Source of the DNA: Earliella scabrosa
Lineage: Eukaryota; Basidiomycota; Agaricomycetes; Polyporales; Polyporaceae
Length of the DNA: 64,000 nt
Reading direction: 5' to 3'
NCBI GenBank assembly: GCA_022605405.1
Contig: JABYQQ010000018.1
Location: 310,001 to 374,000, forward strand
The notes beneath the pieces are model-generated. The model had not been told where the DNA came from. It saw only the letters and a program-made list of their open reading frames with translations, and searched no databases. Numbering within the stretch: position 1 is the first letter of the stretch; every line of letters begins with the position of its first letter. Below, piece after piece: positions 43,783-57,201 of the stretch. Made by a program: the position numbers and the translations under genes.

Positions 43783-46700
43783 ATGCAGGTGTGCGCGGGC
43801 ACCAGTCTGACCACGCTCTCCGACGCGTGCGTGCGCGGGTTTTGGGCCGCCGTCATCCCGACTGCCTTCGTCGCCATTGTCCTACTCACCTCCACCCCGC
43901 CTATCCGTGCGCTGCTCACCGTCGCCAAAAGGCCATTCAGCAACTTCCTGCCGTTGCACGAAGCCGAGGCCCTTATTACCGGAGAGGAGCACATTGAAGA
44001 AGGAGAGGAGGGACCGGCCGTCCCTCTCTGGCGTACGCTCGTTCTGTCCTCGGTCTCCCTCGTCGAAACCCTGCTCTGGCTGGGTGTGGGCTGCTACAGT
44101 CTCATTGTCGACCCCGAAAACACTTGGCTCGGTGTGCGCGACTTCCTCGTCGCCGCCACGTGGTTCTATGCTACCCTCCTTCCCATCCTCTGGCCCACAG
44201 CGACAGCCCCGTTCGACCTCTTCTCCCTCTACTCCCTGCATCTCACTCTTGCTATTGTTACATTCATTGGCCACATCTACGACCGCTATGTCTTTGGTAT
44301 CCCAATGCCCACAACTCTCCGTCTGGCGGTGTACATCGTCAACCTGTTGGCCATCTCCGGGCTCTTCACACTCGTGATGAATATGCCGTTGGACATCCCA
44401 AGCAGGCGCGTGAAAAAGGAGGAGATAGTGAGTCTTCTGTTCTGTCTTTCTCCCCGTTGCCTAATCCGACCTTTGTACAGGGAAAGACCGTATCGCCCGA
44501 AGACTACACAACGGTCTGGGGTTGGACTTCATTCCGCTGGATTATGCCGCTGCTCGAGAAGGGGACATACAACACGCTGAACGAGGAGGACGTATGGCAG
44601 CTCAGCCCGAGTATGCAGGCGCGTCCCCTGCACATCAAGTTCTCCAAGTCGACAGGAAAGCTCTTGAAGCGGCTGTGGGACGCCAACTCGCTGGACCTTA
44701 TCCTCGACTTCCTGCTCACGTATGTCAGCGTCGTCTTCAACTACGCGGGGCCATTTTTCCTCAAGCGCATCCTCGACGCGCTGGATGGCAAGGAGCCAAA
44801 CCCAGAGAAGCGCGCGATTGCATTTATCTACGCGTTCCTCGCGTTTGCGAGTTCGCTGGCGAAGGCGCAGGCCGACTTGCAGCACCTGTGGATCGGCCGC
44901 CGCGCGTGTACGCGCATTCGCAGCGAACTCATGGCTGCGATCTACGACAAGGCATTGAAGCGCAAGGACTTCTCGGGCATCGTCGACAAAGACGCGGCGG
45001 CGAAGAACGCGAAGCCGCCGGGGGCGAAGGAGGACCCCAAGGCAGACGACCCCAAGGCAGGGGCCGACATTGGCAAGATCGTCAACCTGATGGCCGGCGA
45101 TGCGAATCGCATCTCCATGACGGTCTCCGCCATGTACTTCTTGTATGGAGGTGAGCTTCTTTCATTGTAATAGTGAGCGGTAGTGTTGACCGCTTCGATA
45201 TAGCGCCTTTCGAGATTATCATCGCGTCCATCTTCCTGTACCAGTGAGTGGCAGCAACTCTGCAGGTGGGTACATCGACCGTTGCTCATGTCGGGTGCAC
45301 AGGTTGCTAGGCTGGTCCGCCTTCGCGGGCTTCGTCGTGCTCATTCTCAGCTGGCCACTCAACAACTTCGTCGCGAGGCGGTCCATCCGCATCCAGAAGG
45401 GTTTCTCGACCGCGCGCGACAAGCGCATGGGCGTCCTGAACGAACTGATCAGTGCTGTCAAGTTCATCAAGTTCTTCGCATGGGAGGACCGCTGGATCCA
45501 GCGTGCGCTCGACGCGCGTGAGGTCGAAATGAAGTGGATGATCAAGGGTATGTGGCTGGCGTTCATGTACCGCGAGGGTCGTCATAGCTGACATGCTTTG
45601 GTGTCGCAGCTCGTATCAACTCTGTGTTGTTCTCGTTCATCTGGACGTGCGCCCCGATCCTGGTGTCCGTCACCTCGTTCTTTGTGTACGTCGCGCAGGG
45701 CAACGAGTTGACCATCGGTACGGCATTCACGGCAAGTTTATATTCGTTCCCTGTTCTGTGATACCCTGCATTACTCACCTCAGCGGCATGCAGGCCATCG
45801 CACTGTATCAGATGGTCCGCGCGCCTCTCAACGTCATCCCTGCGTGGATCGTCCAGATGCTGCAAGTACGTCAGTGCAGCATGGAAACAATGTCGGTGTT
45901 CTGACGATTCCCTGCAACAGTCGAAAGTCGCGCTAGACCGTATCGCGACCTACCTTGACGAAGAGGAAGTGGACGAGCAAGTGTCCTCCCTCAAGAAGGG
46001 CCGCGTTCCGCCCACGGCCGAGACGGAGACGGGGCTTGGGATCGTGAACGGCTGCTTCAAGTGGAACGAGGTTGAAGAGAAGAAGGAGGACAAGGACAAA
46101 GGCAAGGGCAAAGCTAAGGACACCGGCGACAGCAATGGAACGAATGGCGCCACGGACGCCGACGAGACCGCGACGGCCGTCGACGATGCGTCCGTTACCA
46201 GCGCAGGGGCTGCCTCTCAGGGCGGCGACCACCGCTTCGAGCTGCGCGATATCAACATCATGTTCCCCGAGGGCAAACTCACCGTCATCGCTGGGCCGAC
46301 AGCGAGCGGGAAGACGGCGCTGCTCATGGCGCTCCTTGGGGAGCTGACGACGCTCGAGGGCCGGATCGTGATGTCGAAGAACGCGTCAATGGTGGACGAG
46401 CACGGTCTGGCGCACGGGATCTCGTACGCTGCGCAGTCGCCGTGGCTCCGGCACCAGAGCATCAAGGACAACGTGTTGTTCGGGTACCCGTACGATGAGG
46501 GCAGGTACAAGCAGGTGTTGGAGTGCTGTGCGTTGAAACCAGACTTGGAGATCCTTGAGGATGGTGATGCGACGGAGATCGGTGCAAGGTCAGTCGTACG
46601 CTATGCCGCATTGACAGCCAAGGTGCTCATGACATTGGACGACTGTATAGAGGTGTCAGCTTGTCTGGCGGTCAGAAAGCTCGGTACGTTGTTGACGCTT

Positions 46701-49700
46701 TTGTTTGAAGAAGACTAGTTCTGACCGAACCCATCAAGTGTGGCTCTGGCGCGGGCGGTATATGCTCCAACAAAATACGTCCTCCTGGACGATCCGTTGA
46801 GTGCAGTGGACAGCCACACTGCACGATTCTTGTTCGACAAGCTCTTCCGCGGCGACCTGCTTGCCAACCGCACAGTGGTGAGTGTTCGCGGCGTAGGATC
46901 TTGCAGAACATCCAGAGTTGAGCTCAACGCCCCATTCTGCAGATCCTCGTCACGCACCACGTCGAGCTCGTTCTCCCCGGCGCTCATTACCTCGTTCGCA
47001 TGCTCGACGGGCGCATCGACACGCAAGGCACTGTCAGTGACCTTCGCGAAAGCGGCGTGCTCACCGACATCGCTAAGCTGGAGGAGCTCAATGAGTGGGA
47101 GGAGGCGAAGAAATACGGGAAGTACATGTGGAGGCAGTCACGTTGGGAGAGCGGGCCGGATAACTTTGACAAATCGAAGGACAAGCAGAAGAAGCCGAGG
47201 AAGCTGGTTGAAGAGGAGCATCGCGAGACGGGCAGCGTGAAGTGGCGGATCTACAACACGTACCTCAAGGCTTCGTGAGTGCTTGTTTTAGGGTGAAGTG
47301 GTGTTGAGGTGGCTGACCGGCATTGCAGGTCCTACTGGACGTGGGCTATACTATGCTTCTTGATCGTCCTGACGCAGCTCCTCGGTGTGGGCGAGAAGCT
47401 CTGGATCAAGGTGTGTGGTGGGGCGTACAAGTGCTGTCGAATCGGCCTGACGCGGTCTCGTAGGTGTGGGGTGAAGCATACGGAGAGGGCACTCCCTCTC
47501 CTTCGCACCAGTTCTCTTACTCGTACAGGTCATATGCAGAGCACCAATACGTTCTCGACGACGGCCTCGCGCACTTCCACCACACCAGTGCAGCCCATGC
47601 TCCGTATATCCCGTTCATCACACAGAAGATCACTTTCCCGCCCGCCCAGGAGCATCCTTATTTCTACATCGGCATCTACTCTGCGATCGCGATCGCTGCT
47701 GGTTTCGTCAACATCGCAGGCGTTCTGACTCAGTACACTGGCGCTCTCCGTGCGTCCCGGATCCTATTCGAGAAGCTGTTGACGACGGTTGTTCGTGCCA
47801 CGATGCGGTGGCACGATGTCACGCCTCAGGGACGTATGCTGAACCGCTTCAGTAAGGTGGGTACTGACAATCGCTTTCTCAATATGTTCACGGCGCTCAC
47901 TAGGACGACGTAGGATGTCGAGACAGTTGATAGCTCCTTGGCTTCGACGCTGCAGCAAGTGAATGCCTCTCTGGCATTGTTTGCGGTTTCCATGTTGACG
48001 GTCATGTAGGTCCACAAGTCCCTTATTATTTCTCGAGTTGTTTGCCAATGGAGTCCTGCCAGCGTGGTCTTCCCGCTCTTCATCTTCCCTGCGGCTGTCC
48101 TGGGTTTCTTCTACCGCCGTGCCGCGGTGGCTTACCTCAACACAGGACGTGATATACGTCGGATGGAGTCCAACACGCGCAGTCCCATCTTTGCCAACTT
48201 CAGCGAGCTCCTCGAAGGCATCGTCACCGTGCGCGCGTTCTCCGCCGAGGACCGCTTCCTCGACGACCTCTACAAGAAGGTCGACCTGACGACGCAGATG
48301 TGGTACACGTTCTGGATGACGAACCGCTGGCTCCTGCTCACGTTCGACACCCTCGGCGCGGCGGGCATCCTGGCCACGACCCTCTTCGCGCTCTCGGGCT
48401 ACGTGGACGCTGGTCTTGCCGGTGTGTGTATCACCTCGGCGATGTCGTTCACCAACAGCGTGTACTGGGCGTGTCGATTCTGGACGGCGCTGGAGCTCGA
48501 TCTCAAGTACGTGCTCGCTTGCTTCCTGTCACTCCACAGACCGTGTCTGACGAACGCTTGCGCCACAGCTCTGTCGAGCGAGTCGTCGAGTACCTCGATC
48601 TTCCGCAAGAGCCGGCTGCGATCATCGAATCGAACCGCCCCCCGGCGTACTGGCCGTCGTCCACGAGCCAGAACAAGGACTCGATGCTCGTCGTCGAGGA
48701 CCTCGTCGTCAAGTACGCGCCCGACTTGCCTGCCGTGCTCCATGGCGTCTCGTTCTCCCTCAAGGCGGGGGAGCGCGTCGGGCTCCTCGGTCGAACGGGG
48801 AGCGGCAAGTCGACGCTTGCGATGAGCATCCTCCGCTTTGTGGGTGTACCTTTCCTTGTTTCCGACCGTTGTGGCTGACGCGATGTGTGGGATGCAGACC
48901 GACCCTGCTGGCGGACGGATCCTGATCGACGGCATCGACATCTGCAGTATCGGCTTGCACGACCTGCGCTCCCGGATCGTGAGTGTTCCTCGCCTGTCAG
49001 ATGGTGCGCTCCCTGTGCGGATGCTAACCACTCTCTGCAGACGTTCATCCCGCAGGACGCGACGCTCTTCTCGGGCACCCTCCGCGACAACTTGGATCCG
49101 TTCAGTGAGTGCCCCCCTCGACGCGGACGTCAGGGTGGGCTGGTGCTAATGCGTTTATCCATCCTCCAGACGAGCACACGGACGCCGAATGCCTCGATGT
49201 CCTCCACCGCGTGCACATCATGACCGAAAGCCAGGCAGCCTCGCAGCGCACCTCGCGCGAAGCCTCTCGCGTCGCCTCTCGCGCGGCGTCGATCCACGAA
49301 GGCGTCGAAGGTGCTGTCAGCGCAGGCGGCGGTACCGTCGAGGGCGCAAGCTCGCCCGCGCGCGAGCCGACGATCGCGTCCGTGTCGACGTCCCCAACCG
49401 AGCTCGAGCCCAAAGCGACGATCACGCTCGACACGCAGGTCTCCGCGGGCGGGACGAACTTCTCGCAGGGGCAGCGGCAGCTGATCGCGATGGCGCGCGC
49501 TTTACTCCGGCGGAGCGCGATCATCGTGCTCGACGAGGCGACGAGCTCGATCGACTTTGCGACGGACGCGAAGATCCAGGCGACGATCCGCGAGGAGTTT
49601 GGAGGGTCGATGCTGCTCACCGGTGCGTCCCTCTCCCCCTCCCTCCTCTCCCTCTCTCTTTGTGCTTTTGTGCTGCGAGGCTGACGGGTGCGCGGGGAAC

Positions 49701-49917
49701 AGTCGCGCACCGCCTGCGGACGGTGATCGACTACGACCGGCTGATTGTGCTCGAAGAGGGCAAGCTGGTCGAGTTCGACACGCCGCTGAACCTGATCCAG
49801 AAGGAAAAGGGGACCTTCAGGGATATGTGCCTCAAGAGCGGGACGTTTGCGGAGCTCGAGGCGGCGGCGAAGGCCAAGGCCGAGGCGGACGGGCAGGGGC
49901 CTGCCCCGGCGTCGTGA
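43783..49917 (+). CDS. ABCC (MRP/YOR1-like) full transporter, copy 1
   Basis: This ATP-driven membrane exporter has 19 exons that sum to 1,687 codons. An N-terminal membrane part (about residues 1-215) has four clear helices such as [20 protein letters not shown] and [19 protein letters not shown], like the extra TMD0 region of ABCC proteins. Then TMD1, NBD1 (Walker A GPTASGKT near residue 722, signature [14 protein letters not shown] near 825, Walker [13 protein letters not shown]), TMD2, and NBD2 (Walker [10 protein letters not shown] near 1399, signature [16 protein letters not shown] near 1561, [13 protein letters not shown], switch AHRLR). NBD2 carries a long Ser/Ala/Arg-rich insert before its signature. 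NBD1 has the degenerate Asp in place of catalytic Glu after Walker B, common in ABCC. The intron 45732-45793 has a GC donor (GCAAGT). Family substrates are conjugated or toxic organic anions; the actual one is unknown. It lies in tandem with copy 2. Confidence 0.96.
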
Positions 49918-50651
49918 GGCGTGAGGTTGTGGACGTTGGGGAGGTCTGAACCGTTGCTGGGACAGTCTTGGGTCCTCGTACTCTAGTTCTGTCTATATAG
50001 TGTACTGTTTTTTTCGGTTCTTTGTTGGGGCGTGCGGTCCGTATGCTGTAGATTGCTGTTGTCCTTTTTGACGGTATCTTGGCAGTCTCGCCTGCCTAAG
50101 TATTCGGTAGGTACCTATAGCTATTACTCGTATCCCGGTTGTGGTCGAGTGCGCACTGCGCTGCACTGAGGTGTTGATCGGCGCGTGAATTGAATCCTCG
50201 AGTGGCGGTGTGGGCGCCTTGCCGCCAGCGTATAGTACTCATCAACTTCGCAACTTCGCATCAAGTCCCAGGATCCCAACACGAGCATCTACTTACTGCG
50301 TCCGCGTTGACAGCGCGAGCCTCGGCTGGTGAGGACGCTGTATCTTAACATACTTCAGGATATTTCACTGATACATAGGACTCCCGTAGTTTTCCAAGCA
50401 AACGTGTCACGCAGATGCCCGGCAAGTTTTGACACAACCACCAGTGCATATGGGCGACGTTCAAAACTTCCGACGGAGATAGGCACCCATCGGGGACATG
50501 GGAAATATGTGTGGACTATCTTCACATACCTGCCACAATGTTCGACATTGAGTAGCGCGCGCGATTGCAACTATATAGCGCGCCGGGGTCTTGCTTCCAC
50601 GACTCCATCCCGGACAGTTCGACAGCGCAAACCGCGTCGAGCTCACTCAAA
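49918..50651. other. spacer between the tandem ABC genes
   Basis: About 730 bp hold the 3' UTR of copy 1 and the promoter of copy 2. TATATAG lies at 50572-50578, about 75 bp before the copy 2 start. Homology to the copy 1 upstream region begins about 100 bp before the start (GGGGTCTTGCTTCCACGACT in place of a related sequence). No gene was seen. Confidence 0.6.
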
Positions 50652-53600
50652 ATGCAGGTGTGTGCAGGCACCAGTCTGACCACGCTCTCCGACGCGTGCG
50701 TGCGCGGGTTTTGGGCCGCCATCATCCCGACTGCCTTCGTCGCCGTTGTGTTACTCACTTCCATCCCGCCTGTCCGTGCTTTGCTCACCGTCGCCAAAGG
50801 GCCCTTCAGCAACTTCCTGCCATTGCACGAAGCCGAGGCCCTTATTACCGGAGAAGAGGATATCGAAGAAGGAGAAGAGGGACCGGTCGTCCCCCTCTGG
50901 CGTACGCTCGTTCTCTCCTCGGTTTCGCTCGTTGAAACCCTGCTCTGGCTCTGCGTGGGGTGCTACAGTCTCATTGTCGACCCCGAAAACATTTGGTTCG
51001 GTGTGCGCGACTTCCTCGTCGCCGCCACGTGGTTCTATGCTACCCTTCGTCCCATCCTCTGGCCCACAGCGACAGCCCCGTTCGACCTCTTCTCCCTCTA
51101 CTCGCTGCATCTCACCCTTGCTATTGTGACATTCATTGGCCACATTTACGACCGCTATGTCTTTGGAATACCAATGCCCACATCTCTCCGTCTGGCGGTC
51201 TACATCGTCAACCTGTTGGCCATCTCTGGGCTCTTCACACTCGTGATGAATATGCCATTGGCCATCCCAAGCAGGCGCGTGAAGAAGGACGAGATTGTGA
51301 GTTGTTTGTTCTGCTTTTCTCCCCGTTGCCTGATGCGACCTTTGTACAGGGAAAGACCGTATCCCCCGAAGACTACACCACGGTCTGGGGTTGGACTTCA
51401 TTCCGCTGGATCATGCCGCTGCTCGAGAAGGGGACATACAACACCCTGAACGAGGAGGACGTCTGGCAGCTCAGTCCGAGTATGCAGGCGCGTCCCTTGC
51501 ACATCAAGTTCTCCAAGTCGACAGGAAAGCTCTTGAAGCGGCTGTGGGACGCCAACTCGCTGGACCTGATCCTCGACTTTGTGGTCACGTACGTCAGCGT
51601 CGTCTTCAACTACGCTGGACCTTTCTTCCTCAAGCGCATCCTCGACGCGCTCGATGGCAATGAACCGAACCCAGAGAAACGCGCGATTGCGTTCATCTAC
51701 GCGTTCCTCGCGTTTGCGAGTTCGCTGGCGAAGGCGCAGGCAGATTTGCAGCACTTATGGATCGGTCGCCGTGCGTGTACTCGCATCCGTACTGAACTCA
51801 TGGCTGCGATCTACGACAAGGCACTGAAGCGCAAGGACTTCTCGGGCATCGTCGACAAGCACGCAGAGAAGGACGCGACGCCGCTAGGACCGGAGGAGGA
51901 CCCGGAGGCAGACGACCCGAAGGAGGGGGCGGACATTGGGAAGATCGTCAACCTAATGGCCGGCGACGCAAACAGCGTCTCCATGATCGTCTCGATCATG
52001 TATTTCTTGTATGGAGGTGGGCTTCGTCCATTGCCACGGACTCACCGTGGGTGAGCGGCGGGCGCAGTGTTGATCGCTTCGACATAGCACCGTTTGAGAT
52101 CATCATCGCCACTGTGTTCCTGTACCAGTGAGTGGCAGTAACTCTGCAGATAGAATAACCCTGGCTCATATCGGGTACATACTAGGTTGCTGGGCTGGTC
52201 TGCGTTTGCGGGCTTCGTCGTCCTCGGTCTCAGCTGGCCGCTAAACAACTTCGTCGCGAGGCGGTCTGTCCGTGTTCAGAAAGGTTTCTCGACCGCGCGC
52301 GACAAACGCATGGGTGTCCTGAACGAGCTGATTAGTGCAGTCAAATTCATCAAATTCTTTGCTTGGGAGGACCGCTGGATCCAGCGTGCACTCGACGCGC
52401 GCGAGGTGGAAATGAAGTGGATGGTCAAGGGTATGTGGCTGCTCTTCGTGCACTGCGACGATAGTTCGTTCTCATGCTCTGGTATCGCAGCGCGCATCAA
52501 CTCCGTGTTGTTCTCGTTCATCTGGACGTGTGCCCCGATCCTGGTGTCCGTCACCTCGTTCTTTGTGTACGTCGCGCAGGGCAACGAGTTGACCGTCGGT
52601 AAGGCGTTCACGGTCAGTCCGATTTGGTATCCCGGTCTATAAACCATGCATCACTCACCCGAATGGCATACAGGCCATCGCGTTGTATCAGATGGTCCGT
52701 GCGCCTCTGAATGTTATTCCTACGTGGATCTTCAACATACTACAAGTACGTCAGCGATGCATGAACACTAGCTCTGTGGTCTGATACTTCCCCGCAACAG
52801 TCAAAAGTCTCGCTCGACCGTATCGCGACCTACCTCGATGAAGAGGAAGTGGACGAGCAGGTGTCCTCCCTCAAGAAGGGCCGCGTTCCACCCACGGCCG
52901 AGACGGAGACCGGGCTCGGGATCATCAACGGCTGCTTCAAGTGGAACGAGGTTGAAGAGAAGAAAGAGGACAAGGACAAGGGTAAGGGCAAAGCTAAGGA
53001 CACTGGCGACGGCAACGGAACGAATGGCGCCACCGACGCCGACGAGACCGCGACAGCCGTCGACGACGCGTCCGTTACCAGCGCAGGGGCTGCCTCTCAG
53101 GGCGGCGACCACCGCTTCGAGCTGCGCGATATCAACATCATGTTCCCCGAGGGCAAACTCACCGTCATCGCTGGGCCGACAGCGAGCGGGAAGACGGCGT
53201 TGCTCATGGCGCTCCTTGGGGAGCTGACGACACTCGAGGGCCGGATCGTGATGTCGAAGAACGCGTCAATGGTGGACGAGCACGGTCTGGCGCATGGGAT
53301 ATCGTACGCTGCGCAGTCGCCGTGGTTGCGGCATCAGAGTATCAAGGACAATGTCTTGTTCGGGTACCCGTATGATGAGGGCAGGTACAAGCAGGTGTTA
53401 GAGTGCTGTGCGTTGAAACCGGACCTGGAGATCCTCGAGGATGGGGATGCGACGGAGATCGGTGCAAGGTCAGTCGTACGCTATGTCGCATTGACAGCCA
53501 AGGTGCTCATAACATCGGACGACTGTGTAGAGGTGTCAGCTTGTCTGGCGGTCAGAAAGCTCGGTATGTTGTTGACGCTTTTCTTTGAAGAAGACTAGTT

Positions 53601-56600
53601 CTGACCGAACATACCAAGTGTGGCTCTGGCGCGGGCGGTGTATGCCCCAACAAAATACGTCCTCCTGGACGATCCGCTGAGTGCAGTGGACAGCCACACT
53701 TCACGATTCCTGTTCGATAAGCTCTTCCGCGGTGACCTGCTTGCCAACCGCACAGTGGTGAGTGATCACGACGTAGGATTATGCAGAACATCCAGAGTCG
53801 TGTTCAACGCCCCATTCTGCAGATCCTCGTCACCCACCACGTCGAGCTTGTTCTCCCCGGCGCTCATTACCTCGTTCGCATGCTCGACGGCCGCATTGAC
53901 ACGCAAGGCACGATCAGTGACCTTCGCGAGAGCGGCGTGCTCACCGACATCGCCAAGCTGGAGGAGCTCAATGAGCGGCAGGAAGCGGACAAATACGGGA
54001 AGTACATGTGGAGGCAGTCACGTTGGGAGAGCGGGCCGGATGACTTTGACAAATCGAAGGACAAGCAGAAGCAGCCGAGGAAGCTTGTTGAAGAGGAGCA
54101 TCGCGAGACAGGCAACGTGAAGTGGCGGATCTATAACACGTATCTCAAGGCTTCGTGAGTATTTGTTGGTTTTATTGCGAAGTGGTGTTGAGGTGGCTGA
54201 CCGGCGTTGCAGATCCTACTGGACGTGGGCTATCCTATGCTTCTTGATCGTCCTGACGCAGCTCCTCGGTGTGGGCGAGAAGCTCTGGATCAAGGTGTGT
54301 GGTGGGCGTACAAGTACTGTCGAATCGGCCTGACGCGGTCTCGAAGGTTTGGGGTGAAGCCTACGGAGAGGGCACTCCCTCTCCTTCGCACCAGTTCTCG
54401 TACTCGTACAGGTCATATGCAGAGCATCAGTACGTTCTCAACGACGGCCTCGCGCACTTCCACCACACCAGCGCAGCCCATGCGCCGTACATCCCGTTCC
54501 TTACACAGAAGATCACTTTCCCGCCCGCCCAGGAGCACCCTTACTTCTACATCGGCATCTACTCTGCGATCGCGATGGCTGCTGGTTTCGTCAACATCGC
54601 AGGCGTTTTGACTCAGTACACTGGCGCTCTCCGTGCGTCCCGGATCCTATTCGAGAAGCTGTTGACGACGGTTGTTCGTGCGACAATGCGGTGGCACGAT
54701 GTCACGCCTCAGGGACGTATGCTGAACCGTTTCAGTAAGGTGGGTACTGACAATCGCTTCCTAGATATGTTCACGGTGCTCACAACGACGAGGTAGGATG
54801 TCGAGACAGTTGACAGCTCCTTGGCCTCGACGCTGCAGCAAGTGAATGCCTCTCTGGCATTGTTCGCCGTTTCCATGTTGACGGTCATGCAAGTCCACAA
54901 GTGCCCCATTCCTCCAGTTATTTGCTAATGGAGTCCTCCCAGCGTCGTCTTCCCGCTATTCATCTTCCCGGCGGCTGTCCTCGGTTTCTTCTACCGCCGT
55001 GCCGCGGTGGCCTACCTCAACACAGGACGCGATATACGTCGGATGGAGTCCAACACGCGCAGCCCCATTTTCGCCAACTTCAGCGAGCTCCTCGAAGGCA
55101 TCGTGACCGTGCGCGCGTTCTCCGCCGAGGACCGCTTCCTCGACGACCTCTACAAGAAGGTCGACCTGACGACGCAGATGTGGTACACGTTCTGGATGAC
55201 GAACCGCTGGCTCCTGCTCACGTTCGACACCCTCGGCGCGGCGGGCATCCTGGCCACGACCTTCTTCGCGCTCTCGGGCTACGTGGATGCTGGTCTTGCC
55301 GGTGTGTGCATCACTTCGGCGATGTCGTTCACCAACAGTGTGTACTGGGCGTGCCGATTCTGGACGGCGCTGGAGCTCGATCTCAAGTAGGTGCTCGCTT
55401 GCTTCCTGTCACTCCACAGACCGTGTCTGACGAAAGCTTGCGCAACAGCTCTGTCGAACGAGTCGTCGAGTACCTCGATCTTCCGCAAGAGCCGGCTTCG
55501 ATCATAGAGTCGAACCGCCCCCCTGCGTACTGGCCGTCGTCCACGAGCCAGAACAAGGACTCGATGCTCGTCGTCGAGGACCTCGTCGTCAAGTACGCGC
55601 CCGACCTGCCTTCTGTGCTCCATGGCGTCTCGTTCTCCCTCAAGGCGGGGGAGCGCGTCGGGCTCCTCGGTCGAACGGGGAGCGGCAAGTCGACGCTTGC
55701 GATGAGCATCCTCCGCTTTGTGGGTGTACCCCGTCTTCTCTCCGACCGTTGTGGCTGACCCGATGTGGGGGATGCAGACAGACCCTGCTGGCGGACGGAT
55801 CCTGATCGACGGCATCGACATCTGCAGCATTGGCTTGCACGACCTGCGCTCCCGGATCGTGAGTGTTCCTCGCCTGTCGGATGGTGCGCTCCCTGTGCGG
55901 ATGCTAACCACTCTCTGCAGACGTTCATTCCGCAGGACGCGACGCTCTTCTCGGGCACCCTCCGTGACAACTTGGATCCGTTCCGTGAGTGGCCCCCTCG
56001 ACGCGTACGTCAGAGTGGGCTGGCGCTAATGCGTTTATCCATCATCCAGACGAGCACACGGACGCCGAATGCCTCGATGTCCTCCACCGCGTGCACATCA
56101 TGACCGAGAGCCAGGCGGCCTCGCAGCGCACCTCGCGCGAAGCCTCGCGCGCCGCCTCGCGCGCGGCGTCGATCCACGAGGGCGTCGAAGGCGCTGTCAG
56201 CGCAGGCGGCGGTACCGTCGAGGGCGCAAGCTCGCCCGCGCGCGAGCCGACGATCGCGTCCGTCTCCTCCTCCTCCCCAACCGAGCTCGAGCCCAAAGCG
56301 GCTGCGGCGATCACGCTCGACACGCAGGTCTCCGCGGGCGGGACGAACTTCTCGCAGGGGCAGCGGCAGCTGATCGCGATGGCGCGCGCTTTACTCCGGC
56401 GGAGCGCGATCATCGTGCTCGACGAGGCGACGAGCTCGATCGACTTTGCGACGGACGCGAAGATCCAGGCGACGATCCGCGAGGAGTTTGGCGGCTCGAT
56501 GCTGCTCACCGGTGCGTCCCTCTCCCCCTCCCTCCTCTCCCTCTCTCTTTGTGCTTTTGTGCTGCGAGGCTGACGGGTGCGCGGGGAACAGTCGCGCACC

Positions 56601-56806
56601 GCCTGCGGACGGTGATCGACTACGACCGGCTGATCGTGCTCGACCAGGGCAAGCTGGTCGAGTTCGACACGCCGCTGAACCTGATCCAGAAGGAAGAGGG
56701 GACCTTCAGGGACATGTGTCTCAAGAGCGGGACGTTTGCGGAGCTCGAGGCGGGCGCGAAGGCCAAGGCCGATGCGGACGCGCAGCGGGCCGCCGCGTCG
56801 TCGTGA
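50652..56806 (+). CDS. ABCC (MRP/YOR1-like) full transporter, copy 2
   Basis: This is the tandem duplicate of the gene at 43783, with the same exon plan and all functional motifs kept: [70 protein letters not shown]. Differences from copy 1 cluster in the linker after [11 protein letters not shown] (shorter and more acidic here), in several early introns, and in the last residues (DAQRAAASS instead of DGQGPAPAS). The intron 54889-54942 uses a GC donor (GCAAGT) where copy 1 has GTAGGT; conversely the intron at 52613-52673 has a normal GTCAGT where copy 1 has GCAAGT. No stop or shift was found, so both copies should be functional. The start was placed by identity with copy 1. Confidence 0.95.
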
Positions 56807-57201
56807 GGCGTGATGCGTGTAGTTCCAGGTGGGGTGGCGGTAGAGTCATTGCTGGGGGAAGAGGGTCGTTGTACGCTACGTTCTCTGGCTTCTTCCTAAT
56901 TGTATTCCTTGGGCGTGTCTATGCTGTTCTTGTACTGCAGATTGCTGTTCTGTGCTCTGTGACAGTCTTTTTTGCCTCACTGTTGGGTCCCGTATACACG
57001 TCGTTCATTGGGTACGTCATAGATTCGCTGCATTCACGGCCAGGGATATTACGTGGAGGACGGTAGACCGCCGCGCCCTTGTAGAGCGAGCCATGATGCA
57101 CATTTCTGTTGCTCGATACAATTGCTGAGGTCGGTACTGGGAAGACACGCATACGAGACTAGCCTCTACGACGCCTCTCCCGCAGCAGCGCACCGAGCCT
57201 A
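56807..57201. other. spacer between convergent genes
   Basis: This stretch lies between the copy 2 ABC stop and the 3' end of the minus-strand gene at 57202. It holds the T-rich 3' UTR of the transporter. No gene was seen. Confidence 0.6.
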
